Assembly: GCF_008326305.1 (NCBI RefSeq)
Contig: NZ_BIXY01000042.1
Coordinates: forward strand, 1-56,809
DNA from: Dictyobacter arantiisoli
GTDB lineage: Bacteria; Chloroflexota; Ktedonobacteria; Ktedonobacterales; Ktedonobacteraceae
Direction of reading: 5' to 3'
DNA length: 56,809 nt
The translations under genes and the position numbers were made by a program. The notes below the pieces were generated by a model. The model was not told the DNA's origin and did not search any database. It worked only from the letters and a program-made list of their open reading frames with translations. Position 1 is the stretch's first letter. Each line of letters starts with the position of its first letter. Shown here in pieces: positions 25,546 through 34,515 of this stretch.

Positions 25546-26555
25546 TTATTTTTGCTTCCCAATGACTGAGCGCAATTCCTGGACGACCTGCTCAAGTTGT
25601 TCAGCGGCCTCGGTGGCGGAGGTCGCGCCCAGATTTAATTGGTCGGTGACTTGCGAGGCTACTTTTAAGTCTGAGCGCTACCGACTGCTATCAGCTCTTC
25701 GAGACCTCAGATATCCCAGCGGGTGTGATCAATATCGTCACCGGAGATCGTGAGAGCCTGAGTCAGGTCCTGGCGGAGCATCATGATGTGAATGCAGGCT
25801 GGTACTTCGGCTCGGCGGCAGGCTCGAAGTCTATTGAGCTGGCCTCAAGCAGCAACATGAAGCTGAAGCGCACCTGGGTCAACTATGGACACGCCCGCCA
25901 CTGGTCTCTTAGCTCCACTTGCTGTTCTTCCACAGGCTACCCCCATGGAAAGTCCATCGAATTTTCTGGTATGACAATCATGTTCTGGATCGCTTCCGAT
26001 TTGCGATTGGCTGAGACCGTGATCTCTATCTCCTGGTGATGGGCCTCGGTCTCCTCCTGATGGGCATCCTGGAACGCTTTAATCGAGTCCCTCCGCCCCC
26101 CCGACGAGTTTCTGGATGGACAGGGTGGTAATATACCATCGCTCCAGCGGACGATGCTCCTTATTCCATTGCATGATGGCATAGACGGCACGACGAAACC
26201 GCTCGTACGACGTTTCTAACTGCTTGATATGGGCCAACTGTGAGGTGAGAAGGGCGACATAGCGCGTTGTATCATGACGTCGTTCCTAGCTGTTCAACTG
26301 TCGCGCATCTCGTTCCGCTGCTGCCAGTAGATAGGATAACAGATCTCCCGCACCCGTCAACGCCATCCCTTGCCGAATGAGCGTCCGTGTCTCCTCTGCC
26401 ATCTCCAGCGTCTCCACCGAGAGGGGGGGCTGCATGGATGCCTGCTGCACCGAACCGGATGTCAGATAGGCGACCAACAAGCGGCGGATCAACTCATCAT
26501 CCTTCACCTCATGATGCATCTGCCCGACCATCTGGGCACGCACATCATCCATCAA
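25546..26555 (-). pseudogene. KfrA-like DNA-binding/coiled-coil protein, multiply broken
   Basis: Reading from 26555: MMDDVRAQMVGQMHHEVKDD to ARQLNS, then an in-frame TAG near 26286, after which the same frame continues HDTTRYVALLTSQLAHIKQL, WNKEHRPLERWYITTL and SIQKLVGG. A run of seven G/C near 26095-26101 shifts the frame to RRDSIKAFQDAHQEE and ANRKSEAIQNMI, and another stop follows PWG. A 235-bp piece of the ALDH16 gene (25670-25904) is then inserted, and beyond it helical sequence (VASQVTDQLNLGATSA, EAAEQLEQVVQELRS) ends at a stop at 25546. The helix SIQKLVGG-RDSIKAF followed by coiled coil resembles KfrA-type plasmid/accessory regulators; that family call is tentative. At least four lesions make it a pseudogene. 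Confidence 0.65.
25670..25904 (+). pseudogene. Copied fragment of the ALDH16 gene
   Basis: Matches 21907-22135 of the ALDH16 gene with about a dozen base changes and one 6-base insertion (AAGCTG, in frame). It covers the end of the second ALDH domain (INIVTGDRESLSQ..SSSNMK). Both edges fall inside the broken KfrA-like gene, and the left edge shares TCTGAGCG with the source, so a few bases of homology may have guided the insertion. Confidence 0.93.
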
Positions 26556-26765
26556 ATATATTTTAACAGTTTTTTAATAACTTTATTAACAAATTACTAA
26601 TCATATATTGTATAAATTAATTATTAATTGTTAATACGAAACATAAGGTATGAAGATGATGATAGAAGCTATTATAGTAAAAGACTGTATTAGCACATCC
26701 GAATATTCGGTTGGTTTCGAAATGCAATTAACAATAGAAATTTAAGAAAGAGGAAAGTGTTTTTT
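26556..26765 (+). promoter_or_regulatory. AT-rich intergenic stretch
   Basis: Clearly more AT-rich than the window average, with TTAATAACTTTATTAA-type repeats and many TATA-like hexamers, lying between divergent broken genes. It probably held both promoters; no single pair of boxes stands out. GAAAGAGGAAAG before 26766 is the ribosome site of the next gene. Confidence 0.45.
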
Positions 26766-27484
26766 ATGGCTTATCTGACACAAAGTTCTTCCAGGTCTTT
26801 GGATACTCCTCCAAGTGTGGAATTGCGCGTTGGCCTTGTATTTTTGGTACTTTTGTTTTCTCTTGTTATGCCATTTACTCATTCTATCACAGCAAGTGCA
26901 GAATCAACTACTATTTCGTACAATTGTACTTCCTCAGGATCAAATACAGGTCATTGTTATGCGTTAACTGGGTGGCTCGGCGCTTCAGGAGTATTTACCC
27001 AGATTTTTACTAACCAAATTCTGGGTGGTCGCCTTGGCTTTGTGACAAATGAAGTGTGGCTACAAAATCTGGATGTTTCGCAATGGGTAGAGCGGGACTT
27101 ATATCCACGAATACATGTATGCAACAAGGTGCGGTTGGGGTGTATTGCCCTACCAGCCTGGCAGAATTTTTATTCTGGGGAGACATTAACGACGGAGGTT
27201 CTTTTTATTTTCATCCAGGTCCTAATTTAGCGAGCAGTGATTATGGAAAATTCGCGTCTGTTGAAATTCAGAGAACCTCGTCCACATCAAACCAATATCA
27301 GGTGAGTATTTACAATCTTCCCAGTGGCGCTATCCCTCGTTGTGATGGCATAGCCTTTTGCTCCGTCTCTTATCATTGTTCATCTTTATGGTCTTTTATA
27401 GGGTCTCCATCCTTTAGAGTGAAAGTGGGGTGCAGGGGCGGCAGCCCCAGACGGAGCGCGATGGCAGGCATGCCGGGGGCATGA
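26766..27484 (+). pseudogene. Secreted protein of unknown function, frameshifted
   Basis: The start ATG at 26766 is followed by a signal-peptide-like segment about residues 24-45 (VGLVFLVLLFSLVMPFTHS) and a cut near ASAES. The mature part reads CTSSGSNTGHCYALTGW and FVTNEVWLQNLDVSQWVE, then shifts at about 27085-27095 (one G missing). It continues in another frame as AGLISTNTCMQQGAVGVYC, FLFWGDINDGGSFYFHPG and SVEIQRTSSTSNQYQVSIY. The tail after NLPSGAIPRC runs into R2-like GC-rich sequence and is probably not original. No domain was recognised. One base would repair most of it. Confidence 0.7.
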
Positions 27485-27751
27485 CAGTCCTCGCAACTAT
27501 TCCCTTCCTCAATCACCCCGAAGGATAAAGAGCCCTTTTATATGAAGATGATACAGGAGATGATACAGATTATACAAGCATAGCATAAAGCACGCATTAT
27601 ATGGTAAAAATTTACCAGAATAAGGAGAATTGCCTACTCTTTGACCGTAATAGTGAATGTATCTCTACTAATCTAACACATTTTATAGCTATTTTCTCGT
27701 ACTCATCCCGTCTGCCTGTCTGTTGATCGCTGTGATTACGAATAAAAGCTT
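27485..27751. other. Intergenic stretch, nothing recognised
   Basis: Ordinary composition, with a small palindrome GGTAAAAATTTACC near 27604-27617. No supported gene. Confidence 0.4.
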
Positions 27752-28012
27752 CATGAGTGATCCCGAATTTTTCTAATAGATGTTCGATCGGCTTCAATCC
27801 GCTCTACAAGCGGGGTTGCAAGGGGCGGCTAGCCCCTTGCCGGGGTTACAGGGGTGTCCCCTGTCCTTTTTCTTTTTCCTCGCGCCGCCGCAGGCGGCGG
27901 GCAAAAAGGGGAAAAGAAGTATGTGGGGACACCCCACACCCCGGCAGAAGGCTTCGCCCTCTGCACTCCCATTGTAGCGAACGTTTGTTTCAAAAGCCCG
28001 GGATCACTCATG
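27752..28012. mobile_element. R2 element copy e: MITE with 14-bp terminal inverted repeats
   Basis: CATGAGTGATCCCG (27752-27765) and its exact inverse (27999-28012) bound 261 bases with no coding capacity. Inside are ATCCGCTCTACAAGCGGGG, AAGGGGCGGCTAGCCCCTT, a CGCCGCCGCAGGCGGCG hairpin, GGGGACACCCC and a purine run. AAAGCTT-like bases flank both ends and may be a target duplication. Copy c at 13.95 kb shares both outer parts. Confidence 0.75.
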
Positions 28013-28197
28013 TAAAAGCTTTGAATTGAGTAGCTATACATTCTTAAACGTGCGATAATGAAGGAAATAATTCAAGGCTTGCCTTGTGATCAAACGAGGA
28101 CTTGCGTCATTCTTTGTTTGATGTGGTATGCATAGACTCGTTGAGCCGTCTGTAGCCGAGAAGTATGTAGTAGTCTGGAAGCAGGGAGCTATTGTCG

Positions 28198-28953
28198 ATG
28201 GAGTCTCACAACCTCTCTCAGCCGTCTGGTTCATCGCCCTATATGAGAGGACAAGGTGATAGCGCACCACAAATTGAGCTACTTTCTGTCATGGAACTGG
28301 CTCGTTGTTGTTCAGAGGAGACCAATAAGTTTTTGAAGCAGAGCGCATCCAATGATCGTTTCTGCCTTGAACTCTTCCGCCGGGCCATTATCACGCGTGA
28401 TGATGTGGCCTGGGCTGCTATTTATCAACAATATGCACCCCTGGTTCTGACCTGGGTGACACAACACCAGAGTGCGACCCCAATTTTAGGGCAGGATGGT
28501 AGTGCGCCGCTGGTGAATGCTGCCTTTGCGAAATTTGCTCAGGCACTTACTCCGGCCAAAATGGACCATTTTGATGCGTTGGCCGCCATCTTGAAATATC
28601 TCAAGATGTGTGTGCATAGTGTGGTGGCAGACGAAGTGCGTATCCGACAGGCGCGTCAATACGAGGAAACGCTGGAAGCGATTGAGCAAGAGCCAGCCAG
28701 TGATGATCCCGCAGATGACGTTGTTTCCCAGCTATCCGCTCAGGATCTCTGGAAACTTATTCTTGAAGAAGTGCCTGGCGAGGAAGAGCGTACGCTGATC
28801 TATGCAGCGTATGTGCATGGGATGAAGCCCGGGGAGATCAGCAACCAGCATCCACTGATGTTCGCATCGGTGGATGATGTTTATCGTATTAAGCGCAATG
28901 TGTTGGAGCGTCTGCGTCGCAATCGTCGCTTGCAGGCCTTCTTCTATAAATAA
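28198..28953 (+). CDS. Sigma-70-like (ECF-type) RNA polymerase sigma factor
   Basis: 251 residues. The middle resembles a sigma-2 region: LFRRAIITRDDVAWAAIYQQ, then LVLTWVTQH, and a long helix set DALAAILKYLKMCVHSVVAD. The C-terminal part resembles a sigma-4 helix-turn-helix: EEVPGEEERTLIYAAYVHGM, KPGEIS, DDVYRIKRNVLERLRRNRRL. Similar divergent sigma proteins occur next to zinc-finger and CHAT genes in Chloroflexota. AGGGAG lies 10 bases ahead of the ATG at 28198 (a TTG at 28192 is an alternative). It is followed at 247 bases by the zinc-finger gene on the same strand. Confidence 0.72.
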   Translation: MESHNLSQPSGSSPYMRGQGDSAPQIELLSVMELARCCSEETNKFLKQSASNDRFCLELFRRAIITRDDVAWAAIYQQYAPLVLTWVTQHQSATPILGQDGSAPLVNAAFAKFAQALTPAKMDHFDALAAILKYLKMCVHSVVADEVRIRQARQYEETLEAIEQEPASDDPADDVVSQLSAQDLWKLILEEVPGEEERTLIYAAYVHGMKPGEISNQHPLMFASVDDVYRIKRNVLERLRRNRRLQAFFYK

Positions 28954-29200
28954 TGGGCAACAACGCGTCCGAAAAGCTGGAAGAGGCGCGTTTATTCTGA
29001 AGGAGAACCAGACAAGGGCCTACTGGCCCGGGTTGAGTGCATAGGTAAACGTAGGTATTAAGCTGTTAGAATATGGTACGGTACACAACAGGGGGAGACT
29101 TTGTCGGGGGCAAGCGGGGATATAGGATAATGTGCTTGTATCGCTGCGTCGCTCCCTTTCGTGTTACTGCTAAGTAGGACGACTCCGTTGGGGGAGGGAC

Positions 29201-30082
29201 ATGTCTATCGAACCTGTATCCGACGTTGATATAGAGGAAACGCTCATGGAGTGTAGTGAACCAGGTGCTATCCGCGATGAAGAATTCGTCGCCTATCTTG
29301 AGGGTGAAAAAGTGCGGCCCGCGCTTGAAGAGCACCTTGAGCGCTGTCAAAGCTGTTCGTCTCGTCTGGTGCAATACCGGCGTATGGAAGGTCAGCTTAC
29401 AAACAAGCTCTACCGCTGGGATTGCCCGTCCAATCAATTGCTGGGAGAATATCAATTAGGTCTTCTGAGCAACGATATGGTTACGGCTATTCAGACGCAT
29501 CTGGGGATGTGCGTGCTCTGTTGTGCCGAATTGGCGACGCTGAATGACTTTCTGGCGATGGATGCATGGGTAATGGAGCGCGTGCCCGTCGCGTCCATGC
29601 AAGATGGTGTCCAATCGACAGCGCGTGCTACCTACCATCCGGTACCGGAGGCCGGGCAGACGCTTGAGCATGTGCGGGAGCAGGTCAGGGCGGGGGCACG
29701 GCGTATAGCAGCCTGGCTGGTACCACCTGCTCCGGGCTTCAGCTATCAACGTGGTTCAGCGCAACCCGGAGCGGACTGGCCGCGTGATTATCGGGCAGAA
29801 GATGTCTCGATCTCGTTACAGCTTGAAAGTAGTCTGAAGCGGCGGGATAGTATGCAATTAATTGGCCTGGTCAGTCGTCAGGGCCAGGGAATTGCAACAT
29901 TGCAGGGAATACTGGTGCAGTTAATGAATGGAAAAGAAATTGTACAGAGCCAACATATCGATGAATTAGGCAATGTCATCTTTGCTGATCTTCTTCCAGC
30001 CAGTTATAGCCTGGAACTGCACTTACCTGAAGGCATCATCATAATTGAGCCTCTCTCCATCCAGCCACCTGCATCAAGCTAG
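29201..30082 (+). CDS. Double zinc-finger anti-sigma-like protein
   Basis: 293 residues. Two Hx3CxxC motifs typical of zinc-binding anti-sigma domains are seen: HLERCQSC near residue 45 and HLGMCVLCC near 103. A basic, proline-containing linker follows, then a C-terminal beta-rich domain (about 200-290; LIGLVSRQGQGIATLQGI and SYSLELHLPEGIIIIEPL) like carboxypeptidase-regulatory or similar sandwich folds. No membrane helix is present, unlike classic anti-sigma factors. The sequence GGGGGAGGG sits just ahead of the ATG. Its place between a sigma factor and a protease-like gene suggests it holds the sigma factor in check; that is inference. Confidence 0.72.
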   Translation: MSIEPVSDVDIEETLMECSEPGAIRDEEFVAYLEGEKVRPALEEHLERCQSCSSRLVQYRRMEGQLTNKLYRWDCPSNQLLGEYQLGLLSNDMVTAIQTHLGMCVLCCAELATLNDFLAMDAWVMERVPVASMQDGVQSTARATYHPVPEAGQTLEHVREQVRAGARRIAAWLVPPAPGFSYQRGSAQPGADWPRDYRAEDVSISLQLESSLKRRDSMQLIGLVSRQGQGIATLQGILVQLMNGKEIVQSQHIDELGNVIFADLLPASYSLELHLPEGIIIIEPLSIQPPASS

Positions 30083-30208
30083 TACTCTAACAGTTGTCGT
30101 AAGGATCTCGCGACACCAGCGCGAGATCCTTAGCACTCTTGATTTTCCATTGCTCGTATATTCATATTTCTTGAATAGGGCATCGCTCATCAGATAGATA
30201 AGAATAAT

Positions 30209-33169
30209 ATGACTCCGCAAGATCTTGTGACCGCATTACTTGATATGCATGAGGAGCAAGGCCGGCAGCTCCTGCAAGCGCATGTGCCCCTCTTCAGTGA
30301 CGCCGCTTTAGACCGCCTGATGTATACGCTCAAAAACGAGGCTGATCGCAGTTGGAATACCAATGTTGACCGTTCATTAACGTTCTCTGGCTATTTATTG
30401 CTAATTGGTGATCTTACCAAAAATACCTACTATCATGCATTGGGATTGATGGCGCGGGGGGATGCCTTGCGCAGAATCAATCGCTTCGAGGAATCCTTGC
30501 CGTTTTTTGATGCGGCGGGCGATGAATTTCTACAGCTTGAGGATGAGGTAAGCTGGGCGCGTACGCGTTTTGGACGCATTAATGCCTGCCTGGGACTTAA
30601 TCGAACGACCGAGGCTCTGCAGGACGCTGAGCGGGCACATGAGATTTTTAAGCGCCATGGAAAACTATTGCGTGCGGGCCAGATTGATGTTAATGCGGCG
30701 ATTATTCATTTCGAGTTGGGGCAATATGAGCAGGCGTTGCATCTCTTTGACCGTGCCCTGGAGACCTATACCGCCTATGGCGAGGGAGTGGATCTGTATC
30801 TGGCGCGTGCCCAGGGGAATAAGGCATTGACATTAGCTGCGCAGGGTAAGTTCCGCGAGGCGGTGAAATTGCATGAGGCGGCGCGGCGCACCTTTGCCCG
30901 CTATGGAGAGGCTGAAGAGATCTCTGTGGCGCGCGAAGAATTGAATATGGCGGATATCAATGCTACTCAGGGACACTATAGTGAGGCTTTGCTGCTCTAC
31001 AATCAGTGTCGTGAGCGTTTTGTCCAGCATGGCATCGACTTTGCCGCTAACGAGGTTGCGCAGCAGATGTGTTCCTGTCTGGTACGCTTAAATCGCGCTC
31101 AAGAGGCCTATGATCTGGCTGTCGAGACGGTCGAATATTTCCGTGTTGACCGTGCGCAGCGCCACTATCTAGCGCGTTCATTGATGCAGCAGGCGGCGGC
31201 GGCAATCCTTCTGGATGATTTGCGTGGTTCCGAGGCGATGTTGCGGGAGGCCAGCAGCCTGCTTGAAGAGGGAGGCTATAGCAAATTGGCGACGCTGGCG
31301 CGTTTACAACGAGCTGAACTCTACTTTGCGGATCAGCAAATCGATGCCAGTGCACGTGAAGCCGAATATGTGGCTGATATATTCGCCGAACAAGAGGATT
31401 TGCCACGTTTAGCCCAGGCCATCCTTTTGCAGGGAAGGATCGCGGCGGCACGAGATGCTGTTCCTCTGGCGCAGGATCTCTGTGCTCAGGCCCTGTATCT
31501 GGCCCAGGAACAGGAATTGTTGGATTTAAAGTATCGCTGTTTCGATGTCCTGGGACAATTGGCCGAGCGTTGTGGTCAGTTGCAGGAGGCGGGAGCGTAT
31601 TATGAGCAGGCTATCGAGGGCATAGAAGAGGTCCAGAGTCGTTTAATATTGGATGCTCGCACCAGCTTTTTAGAGAACAAAGGTGATCTCTATCATCGCG
31701 CAATCATCCTGGCGTTGCGCCGTGCTGAGGTGGAGAAAGCCTTTGGGTATGTGGAAAAGGCTAAATCCCGCGTCGTTGGTGACTATCTGCGCCACAATCT
31801 CGATATCCGTTTGCATCCCGATGATCGTGTGAGCGAGGATATCCTGGATGCCCTGGTGACGGCACGTGAGGAGCAGGCCTGGTTTAGCTCGATCGTCTAT
31901 CATACGGAAGATGAAGCCAATCTCAGCGATACCGCTATCATGCGCATCCGCTCGGTAGATCCCACAACGGCGCGGCAGGAGATGCAGAAGCGCGAACGAC
32001 GTATAGAGCAACTATTTGAGCAGATCCAACTGCGCTCGGCTGGCTCGTCGATAGCGCGTCCCAGGAGCAATGAGACCAATTCCCAGGCCCCCGAATTATC
32101 CACTCAATTAGAGCCACGAGCCTTGCTGATTGAATATTATCTGACCGATCAAGATCTCTATATTTTTCCGATTACGGCTCAGGGCGGTGTCACGCTGCGC
32201 ACTGTACCCGGGGCGGTTGCTAAGCTTGAGCGACTCTATTCGCTCTGGCGTACCAATCTGGATCTGTCTGGTCGAGCCGCCAATACAGCGGAGCAGGCCA
32301 CTGCATTCCTGGGATTACAAGAGAACAGCCTGGGATTACTCAAGCGTTTCTATGATCTTTTGTTGCAACCAATCGAAGATCTCTTACGTCCAGCACGCCA
32401 TTTGATTGTCGTGCCTTACGGCCTGTTACACTATTTTCCCTTTCATTGTCTGCACAATGGTCAGCAATTTATGATTGAGCATTGCGAGATTTCCTATCTG
32501 CCAGCCGCTGCATTGTTAGATATTTGTCGGAAGCGTGGGCGGGCCAACTATGCTCATTCCCTCTCTCCCCAACACGCCTTAATCATGGGCCTCTCGGATG
32601 GTGGCCGTCTGGACTATGCATTACAGGAGGCGGAAATGGTAAGCCGTCAATTAGGGGTTGCCTGTGCGCTTGATGAGGATGCGACCGCTGAACTGCTCTG
32701 GCAACGTGCTCCGCTGAGTTCTATTGTGCATATCGCGGCTCACGGCCTGTTTCGACTGGATGCGCCAAACTTCTCGCATATCCAACTGGCTGATCGTCAA
32801 CTCAGTTCCATTGAAGTCTTTAACCTGGACTTATCGCATTGCTCGCTCTTAGTATTGAGCGCCTGTGAGACTGGCCGGGCCGTTGTGGGCGGTGTGGACG
32901 AAGTTATCGGCCTGGGCAGAGGTTTTCTCTATGCCGGGGCCGCCTCCTTGCTACCTACGCTCTGGAAAGTAGATGATGCCAGTAGTGCCGAGCTTATGCA
33001 ACTCTTCTACCAGGCATTACTGCATGGAGTACCCAAAGCGGCTGCCCTTGCTTACGCCCAACGGATGTTTCTGGCGCGTGCGCGTGCCTCATCTCAACCC
33101 TACCACATCCATCCCTACTTCTGGGCTGCCTTCCATCTGATAGGTGATGCCGGTCCCTTATTGAGGTGA
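30209..33169 (+). CDS. TPR-CHAT protein (caspase-like peptidase fold)
   Basis: 986 residues. About residues 60-430 are tandem TPR helices (for example LGQYEQALHLFDRALETY, GHYSEALLLYNQCRERF), and 430-600 is further helical sequence. The CHAT domain occupies about 640-985 with the catalytic pair visible: His near 842 in SSIVHIAAHGLFRLD and Cys near 886 in LLVLSACETGRAV, followed by DEVIGLGRGFLYAGA and TLWKVDDASS. CHAT domains are caspase/separase-like proteases; TPRs usually bind the partner or substrate. It lies 126 bases after the zinc-finger gene, same strand, with only a weak purine stretch before the ATG. A substrate is not known; the upstream zinc-finger protein is a natural suspect. Confidence 0.9.
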   Translation: MTPQDLVTALLDMHEEQGRQLLQAHVPLFSDAALDRLMYTLKNEADRSWNTNVDRSLTFSGYLLLIGDLTKNTYYHALGLMARGDALRRINRFEESLPFFDAAGDEFLQLEDEVSWARTRFGRINACLGLNRTTEALQDAERAHEIFKRHGKLLRAGQIDVNAAIIHFELGQYEQALHLFDRALETYTAYGEGVDLYLARAQGNKALTLAAQGKFREAVKLHEAARRTFARYGEAEEISVAREELNMADINATQGHYSEALLLYNQCRERFVQHGIDFAANEVAQQMCSCLVRLNRAQEAYDLAVETVEYFRVDRAQRHYLARSLMQQAAAAILLDDLRGSEAMLREASSLLEEGGYSKLATLARLQRAELYFADQQIDASAREAEYVADIFAEQEDLPRLAQAILLQGRIAAARDAVPLAQDLCAQALYLAQEQELLDLKYRCFDVLGQLAERCGQLQEAGAYYEQAIEGIEEVQSRLILDARTSFLENKGDLYHRAIILALRRAEVEKAFGYVEKAKSRVVGDYLRHNLDIRLHPDDRVSEDILDALVTAREEQAWFSSIVYHTEDEANLSDTAIMRIRSVDPTTARQEMQKRERRIEQLFEQIQLRSAGSSIARPRSNETNSQAPELSTQLEPRALLIEYYLTDQDLYIFPITAQGGVTLRTVPGAVAKLERLYSLWRTNLDLSGRAANTAEQATAFLGLQENSLGLLKRFYDLLLQPIEDLLRPARHLIVVPYGLLHYFPFHCLHNGQQFMIEHCEISYLPAAALLDICRKRGRANYAHSLSPQHALIMGLSDGGRLDYALQEAEMVSRQLGVACALDEDATAELLWQRAPLSSIVHIAAHGLFRLDAPNFSHIQLADRQLSSIEVFNLDLSHCSLLVLSACETGRAVVGGVDEVIGLGRGFLYAGAASLLPTLWKVDDASSAELMQLFYQALLHGVPKAAALAYAQRMFLARARASSQPYHIHPYFWAAFHLIGDAGPLLR

Positions 33170-33242
33170 TTTATTCTATGGGCTGGTTGAAATGGAGGAT
33201 TGATTTTGTCTGGTCGAGGCGAAAAAAAGGCGCAGGTAGCTC

Positions 33243-33274
33243 TTGACAAAAAGGATTAGTATACCCTAATATCC
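33243..33274 (+). promoter_or_regulatory. Promoter with a metal-regulator-like inverted repeat upstream of the ZIP gene
   Basis: TTGACA (33243-33248) with TAATAT (33267-33272) at an 18-base spacing. The inverted repeat ATTAG-N6-CTAAT (33255-33270), widened to GGATTAG..CTAATATCC, overlaps it. Its shape resembles DtxR/MntR-type boxes. The ZIP gene begins 290 bases further on, beyond an R1 repeat. Confidence 0.5.
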
Positions 33275-33314
33275 TGATACATAAGTTAGAGATTGGCTTT
33301 AATAGCTTAGAATG

Positions 33315-33470
33315 TGTCAGACTCCCATGCTCTCCACGATCTCTGTGCATGAGTTTTCGCACCAAGGTGCTCAAAACAGTTTTTAGTGTGTGATGGAGAA
33401 AAGGTTCGAAGAACCTTTTCTCCATCACACACTAAAAAGGGCGCAGGCGCGCAAGCGCCTGCCAGCAGGT
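33315..33470 (+). repeat. R1 long-hairpin repeat, copy 2
   Basis: The core 33380-33438 is a perfect 28-bp stem with the 3-base loop GAA. The left flank is CCATGCTCTCCACGATCTC..GCATGAGTTTTCGCACC, and the right flank is the hairpin GCGCAGGCGCGCAAGCGCCTGC. It sits in the leader of the ZIP gene. Confidence 0.92.
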
Positions 33471-33562
33471 CAAACAGTAAGAACCTGATGGGGATGGGAG
33501 TTCGATATATTGTTAGCAAATGAGTCGAATGGAAAGTGCATTCGTCTCTGAAAGGATACTCC

Positions 33563-34444
33563 TTGTCTACTGGAACAATCATTCTATTGGGCGCGTTCGC
33601 TGGAGCGACGATTTTTCTGGGTTTGCCCCTGGTTTTTCTCAAGCAACTTCCACTGTCGGTCAAATATTTTTTGAACATGCTTGCCACTGGCATTCTTCTG
33701 TTCTTGTTTTTTGATGTTGTGAGCAAAGCCAGCGATCCCATCAATGCCTCTCTGCGTGCGGTACAAGCACATCATACCGCAATTGGCCCCTTCTTGTTGA
33801 ATGTTATTCTGCTCGTTCTCGGTATGGGACTGGGCTCGGTGGGGCTCGTCTATTTTAATCGTCTGGTCTTTGGACGGATGCGCACGCATACGGCTTCTCC
33901 TGTGGTCCCTGTTCAGGCTGCGGGTGATCCCATCTCCTCTTCCTCTTCTGTGAACGCAGCAAATGCGGCGTCTTCATCTGCGCTGGGAGAGCACACTCCC
34001 GCCACGCTTGCCTTGCTCATCGCCACCGGGATTGGCCTCCATAACTTCTCTGAAGGGCTCGCCATCGGGCAATCTGCGGCGACCGGGGCGCTTCAACTCG
34101 CCATTGTGCTGATTGTTGGTTTTGGTCTGCATAATATGACCGAGGGATTTGGCATTGCTGGCCCTTTGAGTGGTCAGCGTGTTTCCTGGAAATTCATTGC
34201 CCTCTTAGGATTAATCGGTGGAGGACCAACTTTCCTGGGAACCATCATTGGCATCATCTTCAATTCGCCCCAGATGTTCATTCTGTTTCTCGCTCTGGCT
34301 GCTGGCGCGATTGTCTATGTCGTGGCCGAACTGCTTGGTCAGGCCAGGCGCTTCAGGTCGCCTGAAATTGTCATGTGGGGCTTATTGATTGGTTTTCTGC
34401 TAGGATATGCGACGGATCTGATCGTGACCTACGGAGGCGCATAG
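33563..34444 (+). CDS. ZIP-family divalent metal transporter
   Basis: About 293 residues, eight or so membrane segments. The metal-binding signatures of helices IV and V are seen: GIGLHNFSEGLAIG and GFGLHNMTEGFGI. A serine/alanine-rich cytoplasmic loop (SSSSSVNAANAASSS) separates the two halves, as is usual. The protein moves zinc, iron or manganese; direction and metal cannot be told. The start is placed at the TTG at 33563 because AAAGGA lies 7 bases ahead of it; an in-frame GTG at 33536 would add 9 residues without a ribosome site. Confidence 0.9.
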   Translation: MSTGTIILLGAFAGATIFLGLPLVFLKQLPLSVKYFLNMLATGILLFLFFDVVSKASDPINASLRAVQAHHTAIGPFLLNVILLVLGMGLGSVGLVYFNRLVFGRMRTHTASPVVPVQAAGDPISSSSSVNAANAASSSALGEHTPATLALLIATGIGLHNFSEGLAIGQSAATGALQLAIVLIVGFGLHNMTEGFGIAGPLSGQRVSWKFIALLGLIGGGPTFLGTIIGIIFNSPQMFILFLALAAGAIVYVVAELLGQARRFRSPEIVMWGLLIGFLLGYATDLIVTYGGA

Positions 34445-34515
34445 TGGCGCCAGACGCCACAGCTTTCCGCGAAAACCATGGGTATATTACTGGCAGAAAT
34501 GGGTAAGGATTATCT

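Noticed and set aside
25670-25904. Second functional aldehyde dehydrogenase
   Set aside because: Only 235 bases of the second domain remain, without start, cofactor site or stop of its own.
27612-27797. Minus-strand 61-residue frame
   Set aside because: It runs across the boundary of the MITE, has no ribosome site and shows no recognisable family.
30209-33169. Craspase-type (Csx29) CRISPR-linked TPR-CHAT protein
   Set aside because: No gRAMP effector, adaptation gene or CRISPR array is present, and the neighbours are a sigma factor and a zinc-finger protein.
33380-33438. Plain Rho-independent terminator
   Set aside because: The hairpin belongs to a dispersed family with conserved outer flanks and also lies upstream of a gene, so termination alone does not explain it.
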